Source: Omphalotus guepiniiformis | Lineage: Eukaryota; Basidiomycota; Agaricomycetes; Agaricales; Omphalotaceae | DNA: 64,000 bases | Direction: 5' to 3' | NCBI GenBank assembly: GCA_028554645.1 | Contig: JAQOOI010000072.1 | Location: forward strand, 186,001 to 250,000 | Shown here: piece after piece, positions 21,856-33,500 of the stretch | Numbering within the stretch: position 1 is the first letter of the stretch | Layout: each line of letters opens with the position of its first letter | Program-made: the position numbers and the translations under genes | The notes under the pieces: generated by a model | Told to the model about the DNA's origin: nothing | Seen by the model: only the letters and a program-made list of their open reading frames with translations | Database searches by the model: none

Positions 21856-22816
21856 AGTTGCTTGAGCTCAGACGAAAGCTTCCGGAGCCAAATTAATACC
21901 GGCTCTGGACTCAGACCATCGAGATAATGCTAAAAATCAACCTCCGAAGTTTTTCCCACGAGTTCTTAGGTACGGCCAAATTTTTGGGCCAAAAAAATGC
22001 AAAATATTTGCCTAAGATGGAGTAAGTACAGTGTCCAATTGCATCATGGCTCGAGCTGGAACCGATCTGTGTGCCTTCTGCCACCGGACAGCCTGGTAAG
22101 CACTCATGAAACACCATGAGTGGTTGATGAATCTTTGAATCACCTTTCCTGGGCATGCATTCAAGTAGCGGAATTCAATTTCTTTTACCTCAGCAAATGA
22201 TTTCTTTGTCACTTCTCAGTATCTGTATTTCAAAGGACCCAACCTCAATAACATGAAGCTCGTTAGCACTTGTATGAAGATAATTGTTAAAACACCCACC
22301 ATTTCAATTGGATTAACTTCACAGTGAAACTTCTTGTTCAACAGAAGGGAAACTAAGCTTTTGTTGATTCTGGAGTAAGCCGGAAATGTGTTGTACTTCC
22401 GTTTTTGTGGATGGCATTGATGACCCATGACTGCAGAAATGTAGTGGACACTGGCTGTACAATTTTCGTCGGAAGTGTATTATTACGGCATGGTCCCTAA
22501 ACAGAAACGCCGGAGGTGTTGACGCGGGCGGATTGCAGGTGATTTCCTTTTTAGGCAGCACCACACGTCGTGATTGAGCCCATTTATTTTTATTGGGAAA
22601 CTCATTAGATTAACGAGAACGTTCGTTTGCGCATTTTTTCAGATTTTTCCCGATTTTTTTAGTGAACGGCCAAATTTTTGAGGTCAAAAAAATAAATTTT
22701 AGTTTGAGGCAAATCCGCCCGTTGAAATCTCGTTTAACTAGTTCAGAAATACTCTCTGTATGCTTTCCTGTCGATTCCAGACGCTTCCCGGCCTCCCACA
22801 ATTAGGTCCCGAAAAC

Positions 22817-22842
22817 TTACCGTGTTTGATTGTCCCCAACTG
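22817..22842. repeat. Right terminal inverted repeat
   Basis: Partner of the left repeat, ending CCCCAACTG and followed by TA. Confidence 0.92.
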
Positions 22843-23250
22843 TATGTATGTGCAGTACGTGCAAACGTCAAGGCACACGCGTGATGCTGCCTGGCATATC
22901 GTAACGTGCCTTTTAACCCATATATAACACGCCTAGAGTATCCTTCTCATGAACTCCTTCTTCTAACGATATTTTGCTGACTTTGAAGGATATTTCGCAG
23001 CATTTCGAAATTCACCTGGGTGGTATGCATGACTGGCATGAAAACTGGTAGCATTTCGACGACAACTGCCCAATAGCTCATTCCACAGATCTCCCTTCGA
23101 AGCCTGATACCATCACCCATACTTGTCAAATCAAAGTTAATACTCGCGAAGCATCAGTAAATCCGGGCGGTTGTTTATTAAATCGCACACACTCTATCCG
23201 GATTCTCATTCACCTCCCCTCTTACTTGCGTGGACCCTGCGCTATTACAG
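22843..23250. promoter_or_regulatory. Upstream region of DUF6533 copy 3
   Basis: This 408-base segment contains a TATATAA box at about 22921-22927 and pyrimidine-rich stretches before the start codon. No ORF of note is seen. Confidence 0.35.
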
Positions 23251-24976
23251 ATGTCACCTGCAGTCATCCAAGCAGACTCGGATAGTGACAGTGCCTCTAT
23301 CGCACAAGCAATGTCAGTTCAGGTTTTCACCCAATGAATTCTACTGATCTACGATTATTGCTTTAGATTGCTGCACAACTTTTTCCACATGCTGGCTATC
23401 TGTGTGTAACATGTTTCATCGTCTCCAAGATTTCTTGAGCTAACCCTGTCATAGCCATTTTGTATTGGGATCATCTTCTAACACTGCGTAAGTTCTTGCA
23501 GACACGATTAACTGGTATTCTCGCTGACTATGTAGCGGACCTCGTCATCCAGAAGATGAGATAAAGTGCTTATGGAGGCGTCCCAAGACGCAAAGCGCAT
23601 ACTGGTTCTTTCTTAACCGATATGTGGCGTTCTTGGGAAATATAACTGTTACTGTTCTACTTTTTACGACACTTAAACCTTCGGTGAGAAAACCCCTGTC
23701 CAATACAATCTTATCAGAATGTTCTACTTACCTGCCTCCTGTGATCTATTCTATGATAAATACCACTTCGTCCGCTCAGAGGTCCGTCATTTAAACTTTC
23801 TGTCATCTCACGGCGAAAGCGCTGAATACTTGGTATAGCTGTAAACAGTACAATTTGTACCGGCAGGTCTTCCTGGTTGTACAGCAAGTCATCGTATGCA
23901 GTAAGGTCTAATTTACAGTGGCCACTAGTGGTCGATGTATACTTTATTTGAACTGACTTTCTGGATTCAAAGTACTTTTAACGCTCCGAATATATGCTCT
24001 CTATGGCCGCAGCTTGAAGATCTTGGCTTTCATGATAGGAAGCGGCGGGGCTCTTGCAACCCTTGCTCTGGTGAGCTTTTGAGATGCTGATTGGATCTTT
24101 CTCGGTATTACAACAGTGCGTGTTTTTCCAGTGGTCACTCTTTGGGCAAAAAAAATAGTCCTTCACAAAGCTCAGGCTGTCACATAGCGCTTGAGTTCAG
24201 CACGTACGTGTTTCGATCATGGTATACCGACCCGCACAGTAGGTTCTGATTATGCAATATTTCTCTTAGTGCTGTCCGTAAGTACAAGCCTCTTGCTTTT
24301 ACGCAAGCTCGAGTCCCAATTGCCCAACGCACATTTTTATTCAATAGATCTGGCTGCTGCTTGGGAAGCTTTGGGAGCTTACGATTCCATATTACTCAGT
24401 TTCACGCTATACCGAACCTATAAGGCACGGCGGCATCATCCGACTGGGGAAACTTTAGATATCCCGTTGTTATCACTTGTTCTTCGTGACGGTATGTTCT
24501 ATACATGCTCCTGACCCCATATCGTGACTTACATCGCCCTCGCAGGTGCTATCTATTTTGCGTAAGAAAATCAATCCGCTACTTTTCTCTACCAAACGAC
24601 TCAATCCAATCAGTGTAATGGCACTTGCCAATCTATCCAATATCTTGACATTCTACGTGCGTCTTTATGAAGACTTTTGATCATCTCTCTACTGAAATGC
24701 AAACGTTCGCAACAGCTTGCGGGTGTAAGTAGCTTCTACTCACGGCCTTTCCCTGGACCTTATCTCACGGAATCAATATAGCCCCTTCTCAGAGGAAGTC
24801 TCTCAACATTCGCCAGCTGTGTATCAGTCACGATGATGTCTCGACTTATGCTTAATCTCCATCAATCTGCAAGAATAGGAATATTCTCCACCGTTGTAAC
24901 TTTCGACAGCCCGATGATGTTTTATTCCCGAACGGAAGACGAAACAGATACATATCAAATTGATGTGTCCTCATAA
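23251..24976 (+). CDS. DUF6533 seven-transmembrane protein (copy 3)
   Basis: The start MSPAVIQADSDSDSASIAQA splices in phase to LLHNFFHMLAIS, ILYWDHLLTLQDEIKCLW and YWFFLNRYVAFLGNITVTVL, the classic DUF6533 N-terminus. Later exons encode LLTLRIYALYGRSLKILAFM, IPLLSLVLRDGAIYFA, VMALANLSNILTFY and LSTFASCVSVTMMSRLMLNL, then a polar tail ending YQIDVSS with the stop at 24974-24976. The phase between LLTL and DEIK only works if the acceptor is the AG at 23550-23560 (catccag), not the earlier tag. Function is unknown. This copy is the one closest to my recollection of the family consensus. Confidence 0.82.
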
Positions 24977-25039
24977 AATTAGCTTTGACGCCTATTTCTG
25001 GTTTTGCTCTGTACAAGGAAATGAATTGCCAATTGAACT

Positions 25040-25114
25040 GTACCATGACTTGATAGATGAATTGTTGGACTTGTGAGTGATAGATTTGATGACTGGTATC
25101 AGAACTCGAAGGAC
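25040..25114 (+). repeat. Imperfect direct repeat, unit A
   Basis: A block running from gtaccatgacttgatagat to aactcgaaggac is repeated about 200 bases downstream with small indels and substitutions. Neither copy is clearly coding. Confidence 0.7.
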
Positions 25115-25240
25115 AATTAGTTTGTACTAGTGTAATTGTTGCATGCCATTCACGGAATGACTGGAGCTTAAGCTTAAGCTTCATGGAGGGTAAATTTGGC
25201 GGTATCGAAATGTGACATGATTTACAAACTGTACACTACT

Positions 25241-25319
25241 GTACATGACTTGATAGATATTGTTAGACTTGTGATCATGAGTGATAAATTTGATAATTGG
25301 TATCAAAAACTCGAAGGAC
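25241..25319 (+). repeat. Imperfect direct repeat, unit B
   Basis: Second copy of the block at 25040-25114. It shares atgacttgatagat, tggtatca and aactcgaaggac in the same order. Confidence 0.7.
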
Positions 25320-25594
25320 GCTCTGCTAGTGAAGTAGCTCTGCACCAGACGATTTTTTCGGAATGTCTAGCGCTTAAACTAGGGGCTGAATTCGGCGCTG
25401 GCAAAAATTCTGAAAACCTAATATAGATTGGGGTGTACTGTGTAACGTGAGCTCTTGCACAGGCATAGTAAGGTACTAAATCTTCCGATATGCAGTGTAG
25501 ACTGTTCTAAGGTCATCCACTAACGCCAGGTTGTCGATGACAAGAAAGCCCGAGGCGCCATCTCAAACAACGCATTCCTCCCACTCCTATACAA

Positions 25595-27718
25595 TCATTC
25601 TAAATCCACCAGGTCGGGAGGTTCCGACCACGGGCTCACCAAGCGGCGAACCATATCCCGAAAGATTATCACACTATACACAACATCAAGACCCATGCTC
25701 TTCAACTCCCTCAATCCTTCTCTATATTCCTCCACACAACCAGGACGCGTATCGCGATCAATAATAAGGCGCACTTCCAGGGATTGTAAACCAGACCCAG
25801 CGTGTCTTGCAAGATTTTCCGAGAGCGAAGTGGTGGAAGTGGTGGAAGAGGCTTCGTGAATTGAAGGCCGCCACCTCGAATATACCAGGTTGACTAGATC
25901 TTGTACTTCGCACAGAGGGGAATTATGGGTAGAGCGGAAGGTGAGGCTCAGGGACCTAAGGTTCGGCAGCAGGGTAGCCTGAGCATGTTCTGAATTAGAG
26001 GAGGTAGAGACGGTGAGATGGCTAATGACGATTGGAACGACAGTTTCATCCGTGAAGGCAGACCGTTCGGCCGGGATCGAAACTTCCACACCGTCCGAGT
26101 CTTCCAAGCTGATCTCTTTGATTTCAGTGTCATCTTGTCTTGCGGTACATTCATTTAGAGTAAGCTCTTCAATGGTCGGCAATAACCCAAGGATAGCAAG
26201 CAGCGTATCAGTCGGGAGGTAGAAGTTCTGGATCTTCAATATCCTCAGTGGCATCCTCGACCGTCTGAACATTTCAATCATGGACTCGGACGGGAAATAC
26301 CTGTCTATGAACCACGCCTCCGAAAAACCCATATTTGAAAGGGTCATATTTTGACGATGCACAAGTTCCAGCTCCACGAGCGACACAGGAGTCAAGAGTA
26401 GACATAATGAATTTAACGAGTCAACTAGAGTAGAGTTTGGGTCGCAATGGATTGAAAGTGATTTCATCCCGGGAGCTTCGTACATCGGTGGCCGAGGCCC
26501 TCTGAAATCCGGAAAAAACATTTCTTCCAAGCAGACGTCGACCTTGGACTTGGGGCTGAGCTGCAAGAGAATCTTCCTGATATCGCCAGCCGCGTGTCCG
26601 CGAAGGGTCAACGACCGGAGGGCAGGGCCACGGAAGAGCGTCTCATCGAACCGAGAGCGGCCCCAAGGAGTCGCATTCACCGATAAGGTATGCAAACGGG
26701 GCGTTTCTGGGAAGGAAATCTCCAAGCTTCCAGGGTAAATATCCAATACCTCGAGTAAGGGCACATCGAGCTCTCTCGCTGGATATCTGGAATCATGCTC
26801 GATGAGCTGGTCGAAAGTGCCCACTGCGTCGTCAAGCGAGGGAGGCGCGCAGTGAGGGAGGTTAAGGTGCACAGAACGCCATCGCTGAGATGCACCGCAA
26901 AGAGCATGACAGGATTGGCTAAGGAGAGCATGACAAGCCAGATCATATGGCGAAATATTGCTCCGATTGTGATCACACGGCGCGTCGCAGCGCACCGTTA
27001 TTGCAAGAGGGTGGTTCTGAGAGCGTTCGAGATAAAGCTTGACTACCTGAACAATGGCATGTTCGCTAGCGTAGTAGCCCATCAAATTAAACCCCATATC
27101 TGCGTCAGCCAGTGAGACGATCGAATTCAGCCTTCTATGACTGTGAGATGAGACGTCGATGAAGGACCATATTTCTGGAGTACCCAACGCGACGCTCCGC
27201 CATCTCGAGCAGACTAAGCTCAGCTGGAGCGCCGTACGACCAACAGGATGCATAAGACTCGTGTCTCGTGTAGCCACACCGGCACCGTTCTCCGTGACAG
27301 GAATGCAGCTCATCAAGAAAATCTCGGCGAGCACCTCATTCGGCAGACGACGAATAGGTGAGATGAACGCAACAACACGGCTAATGTAGCGTTTATAGTC
27401 ATTCCGAGCACCCTCAATCTTATGAAGCACTGCTCGAAGTCGGGATGCTACGTGGTCGTACGGTTCCAGCGCGCGGCGAGCTTCAGGCAACCATTGGGAT
27501 ATTAATGAAGCTTGTTCGTCCGTCACTTCGGAAGATTGGTCGAGAAAGGCGATTTCAGGGGGCGAGGGGAAACTGGGTGGTGCAGGTGGTGCTCCAGGGG
27601 GTGCATCAAGCATTTCAACCCATTCCAAGAGTGATGGAATTGCCGGTAGCTTCATTTCAATATCCAGGCGAGTATCTACTAATGAATTTTCAGAAAAGTA
27701 GCATATAGTCAAATCCAA
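25595..27718 (-). CDS. F-box domain protein, single exon
   Basis: An uninterrupted 707-codon frame on the minus strand. After a Pro-rich segment and a short helical stretch (residues 65-115), the F-box begins at about residue 121 with PIRRLPNEVLAEIFLMSC. It continues to LSLVCSRWRSVALGTPEIWS, the pattern of the large intronless F-box families of Agaricomycetes. The remaining 500 residues contain irregular leucine-rich stretches (LEVLDIYPGSLEIS, LRILKIQNFYLPT, LPNLRSLSLTF) suited to substrate binding. F-box proteins recruit targets to SCF ubiquitin ligases; the target here is unknown. A second in-frame Met at residue 22 (EMKLPAIPS) could also be the start. Confidence 0.9.
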   Translation of the reverse strand: MDLTICYFSENSLVDTRLDIEMKLPAIPSLLEWVEMLDAPPGAPPAPPSFPSPPEIAFLDQSSEVTDEQASLISQWLPEARRALEPYDHVASRLRAVLHKIEGARNDYKRYISRVVAFISPIRRLPNEVLAEIFLMSCIPVTENGAGVATRDTSLMHPVGRTALQLSLVCSRWRSVALGTPEIWSFIDVSSHSHRRLNSIVSLADADMGFNLMGYYASEHAIVQVVKLYLERSQNHPLAITVRCDAPCDHNRSNISPYDLACHALLSQSCHALCGASQRWRSVHLNLPHCAPPSLDDAVGTFDQLIEHDSRYPARELDVPLLEVLDIYPGSLEISFPETPRLHTLSVNATPWGRSRFDETLFRGPALRSLTLRGHAAGDIRKILLQLSPKSKVDVCLEEMFFPDFRGPRPPMYEAPGMKSLSIHCDPNSTLVDSLNSLCLLLTPVSLVELELVHRQNMTLSNMGFSEAWFIDRYFPSESMIEMFRRSRMPLRILKIQNFYLPTDTLLAILGLLPTIEELTLNECTARQDDTEIKEISLEDSDGVEVSIPAERSAFTDETVVPIVISHLTVSTSSNSEHAQATLLPNLRSLSLTFRSTHNSPLCEVQDLVNLVYSRWRPSIHEASSTTSTTSLSENLARHAGSGLQSLEVRLIIDRDTRPGCVEEYREGLRELKSMGLDVVYSVIIFRDMVRRLVSPWSEPPDLVDLE

Positions 27719-28619
27719 TTCGACGCACCAGATGTCTATGGATGCAAACGGAAGATCAAAATTCTAATTCCACCAAGAGCTGATTATGAGAGTTCAGAGA
27801 ACAGTTCCAGATTCTATTTAATTTTGTGGAAGTGGCCCATCGTGTGGTCCAACCATATCCACCAAGCCCATTGTTCGTGTTGTTGCTTGCATTTGAAGGG
27901 TTTGTCCGCCTGAGACAATACTCCAAGAGTATCTGCTGCTTCTCTACATATTCATGCGGGATTATAAAGCTCCCGATTGAGAGCCTTGAAAAATTCCTTC
28001 TCTTGAGGGTAACAGAATTCAATAACTGGATATTGAGGACACGCTGGGGACATGCTGGTAATGGAGGCAGTAAAAACAAAAGGAGTGTTTGTGCTTATTT
28101 GTGCCTGCCGACCGGGCTTCGGGCAAGGACCACGGTGACTGCACGTCCGTCGATCATCACCAGATCATCATGATCACCGGTACCCGTGCTCTGGCTGTGG
28201 CACTACTTATGTACTTGGGTGACACTGAGCCGCCGTTGCACAGATTTGAAATGTATTAGACCTGCATTTGTCACACATCGGTGCACAAAATATACCGTCA
28301 AGGCACTCTAGGGCACTCTCTGCAGCACTGCGAGCGGTTCGGCGGCCGCCTGTACCTTCTTTGCGATCCATAGGACTCCAAACTTCGAGTTTAAGAGCCT
28401 TTGTGCGGTATCCTGGCTTGTATCGTCGAGGAGAGGCACTTTTATCTGTTTGTTACAAGCGGAAAGGACTCGCAATTGGGAGGTTCGAACTGTGAGTTAT
28501 GATTACTTAAATCCGTTCATTTCATGTTTAAAAAGTTTCCAATCCTCCTTATCCTTATCCTTCTTCGTAGCCGCATACTTGCTACGACATCGAACACGAC
28601 ACAGTATTCATGATTGTAG
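27719..28619. other. Divergent intergenic region between the F-box gene and DUF6533 copy 4
   Basis: About 900 bases without a supported gene. Plus-strand ORFs of 75-115 codons lack motifs. Presumably it holds the promoters of both genes. Confidence 0.45.
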
Positions 28620-30209
28620 ATGGGCTCTGATGGGGTGCTCTCAGCCTCGTTTCAGAGGATACTTTTATATGCAAGGGCTCAAGTGCCTGATGCCGTGCAG
28701 GCTGCAGAAGGAGGCCAAGTAGTTAACAGAAGTAGTGGTCAGTTGAACTGTTCCATCGTGTCATTAGAATCGGCGGATGATAAGGGCTGACTTTCCGCTC
28801 ACAGTCGCGTCTCTTGCTTTCCTCGTTTATGATGTTCTCTTGACTTTCGACGAGGAGGTGAGCGCATCGAGTTCTGTACACATAACACCAATAGCTCATT
28901 GTTGCGATTCCTCATAGGTTCATCTGATATGGCCGTACGTCTTGACCCCACTCGATTTTCTTCTTACCGCTCAATCCATCGCAGTAAACCATGGAACTTG
29001 ATCAAGTTCACATTCTTTTTCATCCGTTATGTTCCGATACTGGTCCAAATGTAAGGAAACCATACAAAAGTCCTTGTCCGAGTGTCTCTATCAACCCCAA
29101 ATGTTCTCTAGATCGATTCTATTCATAGGAACAGAATTGACTCCACACTTTCATTTCACTAGTCATGACTGCTACATTTGGCAGGTACGAGTACGAGCTA
29201 ATTCGCCAACTGTAACTCATCCAATGCATCTCGGTCACAGGTGTATCAATGTACTGCGCTCATGGCTATAATCATAGCTGCTGATACAATACTTTTGCTG
29301 CGATGTTCGTGATTAAAAGTCATTTTGTAGTCAGTCCTCATGATCACTCTCTTCATCAGGCTTCGCCTTGTATTCCGGCAATCGCATCGTCCATTCCATA
29401 GTGATCGTGCTGTTCTTCCTCGAAATAATCGGCATGTGCACCGGTTTCGCGCTTGCCTTGCCATCTTTCCAATTCAACGACATTTGCCTCGTCACCGACA
29501 TTGGGTACATCATAGCGCTCTACTAGTACGTGAATCTTTTTAGTTGCTCGTATCTCACTCCTCAGCGACGGCGATCACCCTAGTGCATCATCAATGGCCT
29601 TTCAGATCGTACTTTTTTCTCTGACTCTGTACAAGTTCATTGTTGCTGTCCGAGCTGGATGGGGAAGTGCACCTCTTGTTGTGTTGGTTGTGAGGGATGG
29701 GGCTTGGGCTTTTTGCCTTCTCCTCCGTGAGCGAATTTGCAGTTTGCAACCGAGTGAGCAATTGTCTGACTGATCTCCTTTCTAGTGGTTGAGCTTCTGT
29801 ACGCAATCATGTTTGCTTTGCCCAGTCATGCCTATGTTGGTGTACTTTATGGGTATGATATATTTGCTCATTGGTGTATCATATCGCTGACAGTCTTTAT
29901 GGTATGAAGTTGGCTTCTCACGGCATTTTCTTTCTCCGTGAGTGCACTCGATTCTTGAGTTTGCTGTACAAATCTAACGGTAGCCGATATTGGTAGGGAT
30001 ATCGTGTACTCCTCAATCTATACCACTTCTCCGAGTCATCTAATCTCGACACACTCACAAACGCTCACAGTACTCACCTCTCTACACATCTGGATTTTAC
30101 TTCCCATATAGTATTCACTGACATCACTGGCACGAACGATTCTTATGAACTTGCTCCGATGACACCAACGCGCGCACGCCATCGTCTGCATCTGCAGGAT
30201 AGTGATTGA
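28620..30209 (+). CDS. DUF6533 seven-transmembrane protein (copy 4)
   Basis: MGSDGVLSASFQRILLYARA opens exon 1. It splices in phase to SVASLAFLVYDVLLTFDEE, then VHLIWP and KPWNLIKFTFFFIRYVPILV, the family's N-terminal block. Later exons give ALYSGNRIVHSIVIVLFFLE, MAFQIVLFSLTLYKFIVAVR, APLVVLVVRDGAWAFCLLL and ALPSHAYVGVLYG, and a polar tail with repeated Thr/Ser/His ending LHLQDSD. The stop is at 30207-30209. Some middle junctions (29050-29340) remain uncertain. Seven hydrophobic segments are visible. It ends 330 bases before the zinc-cluster transcription factor on the same strand. Function is unknown. Confidence 0.75.
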
Positions 30210-30539
30210 ATGAACCGGGGGCGTATCAAGTTGGTATCTGTACTTGTAAGTAGCGAGGGTCAGCCTGCACGGGGTTCAGACATTATTTTATGTATCGATA
30301 GCCTAAATTAGTGGTTATGAAGGCAGCTTTTATTTTAGCATCAGCTTTCGGGTGACTTTAAAAAATAAGTACTCGATAGGTCAAAGCAAAGCCAATCACT
30401 GGTAGGGATCTGCACTGTGCAGAAGCAGTGCAATCGTAAGCTTGTTGACTAACATATGCACCGCCGGTGCTTCAGTTACCGGCTTAATTGCCGAACTACG
30501 CTTTAGCTTTTGCCGAAATACACTTTAGCTTTCACCACC
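30210..30539. promoter_or_regulatory. Upstream region of the zinc-cluster factor gene
   Basis: The start codon at 30540 sits in a good fungal/Kozak context (ccaccATGG). Short repeats of ctttagcttt occur at 30501-30530. No ORF is seen. Confidence 0.35.
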
Positions 30540-33500
30540 ATGGACTCAGACGATGAAAATGGTCAAGCTGGCTTCAAAAAACGAAGGCTGCAGAATGCTT
30601 GCGATGGATGTAGGAAGAGAAAGAGTGAGTCTTCCACCTGACCTCCTACAAAGACGTGTTTCTTACCCGTACTCCGAAGTTAAATGTACGCGTAACCCAC
30701 GTGGCTAAATCAGCGCTAGTCTCTCACCCGACCAATGATTCATGACTATCAGGCGATAGTGCAAATATGCCACAAAATATCTGCTCGAACTGCAGGGCAT
30801 TCAACGTAGACTGCACCCATTTACATGCAAACGCCAAAAAGGTGGGAGTCTTGGGGATCCACGTCTACATTTACTTACATGGGCTTGGCCTTGATGTTTA
30901 TCATTAAATATGTAGAAACGCGGACCCCCTAAAGGGTAAGAAAGGTTTCCCCAAAGACCTGGTCGTCCGAGAAGTATTTGGCTTACTTCCTCCTCAACGA
31001 CCTCCTTCATGGATTCGTCAATGCGACCAGAACTCCTCGAGGAAAGAGAACGATACAATCAATCGTGTCCTCGATTCTGTCCAGTTCGAAACCATATGAA
31101 ATCCCTGGGGATCAATCCGCAGTCCGTCAAGTATTGATTGATCTAGCGAGCCATATACGGTCACTGGAAGAGGAGCTTGCGGAATTAAAGAAGGAACAGT
31201 CTGCAGCTGCGAAATCGGCCTCGGAAAGGTCGAGCCATGAACACGATGATTCACCTCCTTCAATCTGGTCACCTGTAGAAGAGCTTACTTCTGACTTGAC
31301 GCACATGCAGCTGGACCAGGACGATTCACGGCATTTTGGACAGTCAAGTAGTAAAGTGCTCATAAAGGATGCTTTGGATATCAAGAAGGAATACACAGGA
31401 GAGGAAGTACTAGTGCCTCCGGACCAGACATACTCTATCGGCACAAAACGATTGGAATTCTGGACAATCTACCCAGTAAGTACTTACAGTCTATGAATGA
31501 TCGTTTGGGAACTGATATGCGAGTAACCTTTTCCAGTGGCAACTACCTCCTCCGGAGAAGGAGCCTCCGTTTGTCTTCCCAGCAGATGATCTCATGAAAC
31601 ATCTCATTGATCTATATTTCATCCACATGAATCTATATGTACCGATACTTCATCGCCCGACATTCGAAAGGTCAGTAACGGACGGTTTACATCACGAAAA
31701 CCGACAGTTTGGAGGTGTCGTCCTGGCTGTTTGTGCAGTGGGTGCTAGATACTCTAACGATCCTCGTGTCTTCCTGGAAGGATCGACAAATGGCCATTCC
31801 ACAGGTTGGCAATGGATTCGTCAGATAAAACTGCTCAAGGATTCCTTCATAGCGCCACCGTCCCTCTACGATGTTCAGTTGTATGGCGTAGGTTCAATTA
31901 TCTTCCACCCCACGAAGTAATCCATTTCTCATCATTTCAGATTTATGTCATATTCATGCAAGTCACGTCGACGCCACAATCGTGTTGGATCCTGATCGGC
32001 CTCGGTGTCCGACTTGCACAAGATGTCGGTGCACATAGACGAAAGATGGATAGTGAGAAGATTACTGTCGAAGGAGAGCTGTGGAAGCGTGCCTTTTGGA
32101 TGTTATATGCCATGGATGTATTTGCGAGCGCGTTCATGGGTCGACCAAGAGCCCTCGCGTATGAAGAGTAAGCCTAATGAGCCTCTTATCCCTGCCATGG
32201 TATGGATCCTCCTAACCGAATAGTTTCGACATTGATCTACCAATCGAATGCGACGACGAGTATTGGGAACATCCAGATCCTAATCTGGCGTTTAAACAAC
32301 CACCTGGAAAGCCGTCCGCCATATCAGCATGGATACTGCTGCTCAAGGTTCTTGATATCTTGGGAATGTCACAACGCACGATTGTGAGTTACATTTTGCT
32401 CGTAAATGTTTATATTTACACGTCTATTTCAGTATGCTGTTCGTCGATCAAGAAAGTTTGTCGATACTAAGGGGATGTCAGCATCAGAGTTTAACCAACA
32501 GGCTGTTGCCGAGCTCGACTCAAAGTTGAACGAGTGGATAGAGTCTATACCCCCACATCGTAAGCCTTTGCCTGCAGCTCCTTTCTCCCGTAGCGAAGAT
32601 GTCTGATAACTCTTTAGTGAAATGGGATCCGAAGCGAGAAAACATGGACTATTTCCATCAATCAGTTCTATTACACGTCGTTTATTACTGGATCCAGATT
32701 CAAATACACAGACCATTCGTTGCTCCTGGGTCCACCACTACGACTTTCCCTTCTCTAGCTATATGCGCTAACGCAGCGCGATCATGTTGCCATGTCATGG
32801 AGGTTCAACAGCTCCGGGGCTACCATCTTCTACCCAACGTCACATTGGTATGTCCGAACGATTTTGGCCTATCGTTCCATAAGCTTAGCTTGTTTACGGT
32901 CAGATGGCACTGTTCAATGCTGCCATTTTCTTAACGGTGAATGTTTGGAGAGGAAGACGAGGGAGGTCGCGCTCGGAGCTCAACAGTGCATTCTCTGATG
33001 TTTATAAATGCATGAATATGACACGGGTCTTTGAAAGCAGGTATATAATCTGTTATATTATCCCGCACATAACACGTTCCGGGCTCATTGCAGTTGCAGG
33101 TGGCAAGATGCCGGTCGTCTATAGTAAGTGGCCTATATATGCTCTCAAAACCTCAGGTATCAATACCACTTCAGCGACCTCATGGGCGACCTTGTATCCG
33201 TTACTCACCTACGATCCTCTGCAAAGCGACAAAGGGACGATCCAGAACCTGAAGCCCCAGAGCTCGCAGAGCTCCCGGAGAACACAGAAACCGTGTTCGT
33301 AGAGAAGGAAACTCGAAAGATTGCAGGTTCAAACCGCGTACTATCTGCTGCATTGGATCAACCAACGTCTGAATTTCCGGAACCGGTCTTACAAGAGACC
33401 TCAGAGCGTCCTTTTACATTGCCCGTCAATAGTAATGAACTGGGTAGTCTTCCCATCGACGCATCGTTCAATTGGTCTGAAGGCGCCTCATATCCTTATT

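Larger units (their letters stand above)
21830..22842 (-). mobile_element. DNA transposon remnant, 26-bp perfect TIRs, TA target duplication
   Basis: CAGTTGGGGACAATCAAACA begins the left end at 21830 and continues as CGGTAA. Its exact reverse complement occupies 22817-22842. Each end is bordered by TA (21828-21829 and 22843-22844), the target duplication of the Tc1/mariner/pogo superfamily. The 1013-bp interior encodes, on the minus strand, disrupted pieces of a DDE transposase of the basidiomycete type: KKFHCEVNPIEM near 22300, and VIQRFINHSWCFMSAYQAV near 22110. The pieces lie in different frames and the N-terminal DNA-binding half is missing, so the copy is non-autonomous. The sharp TIRs suggest it could still have been mobilised in trans. 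Confidence 0.85.
24977..25594. other. Intergenic region with an imperfect direct repeat
   Basis: The region holds the two repeat units listed separately and a 76-codon plus-strand ORF at 25196-25426 with no recognisable domain. It lies between the 3' ends of a DUF6533 gene and the F-box gene. Confidence 0.5.

Noticed and set aside
23480..23570. A frameshift in DUF6533 copy 3 after the LLTL motif
   Set aside because: Using the later acceptor (catccag) restores the family motif LLTLQDEIK in phase, so no frameshift is needed.
28481..28500. B-box-like GGTTCGAAC motif as a possible tRNA
   Set aside because: No A box, no acceptor pairing and no T stem could be built around it.
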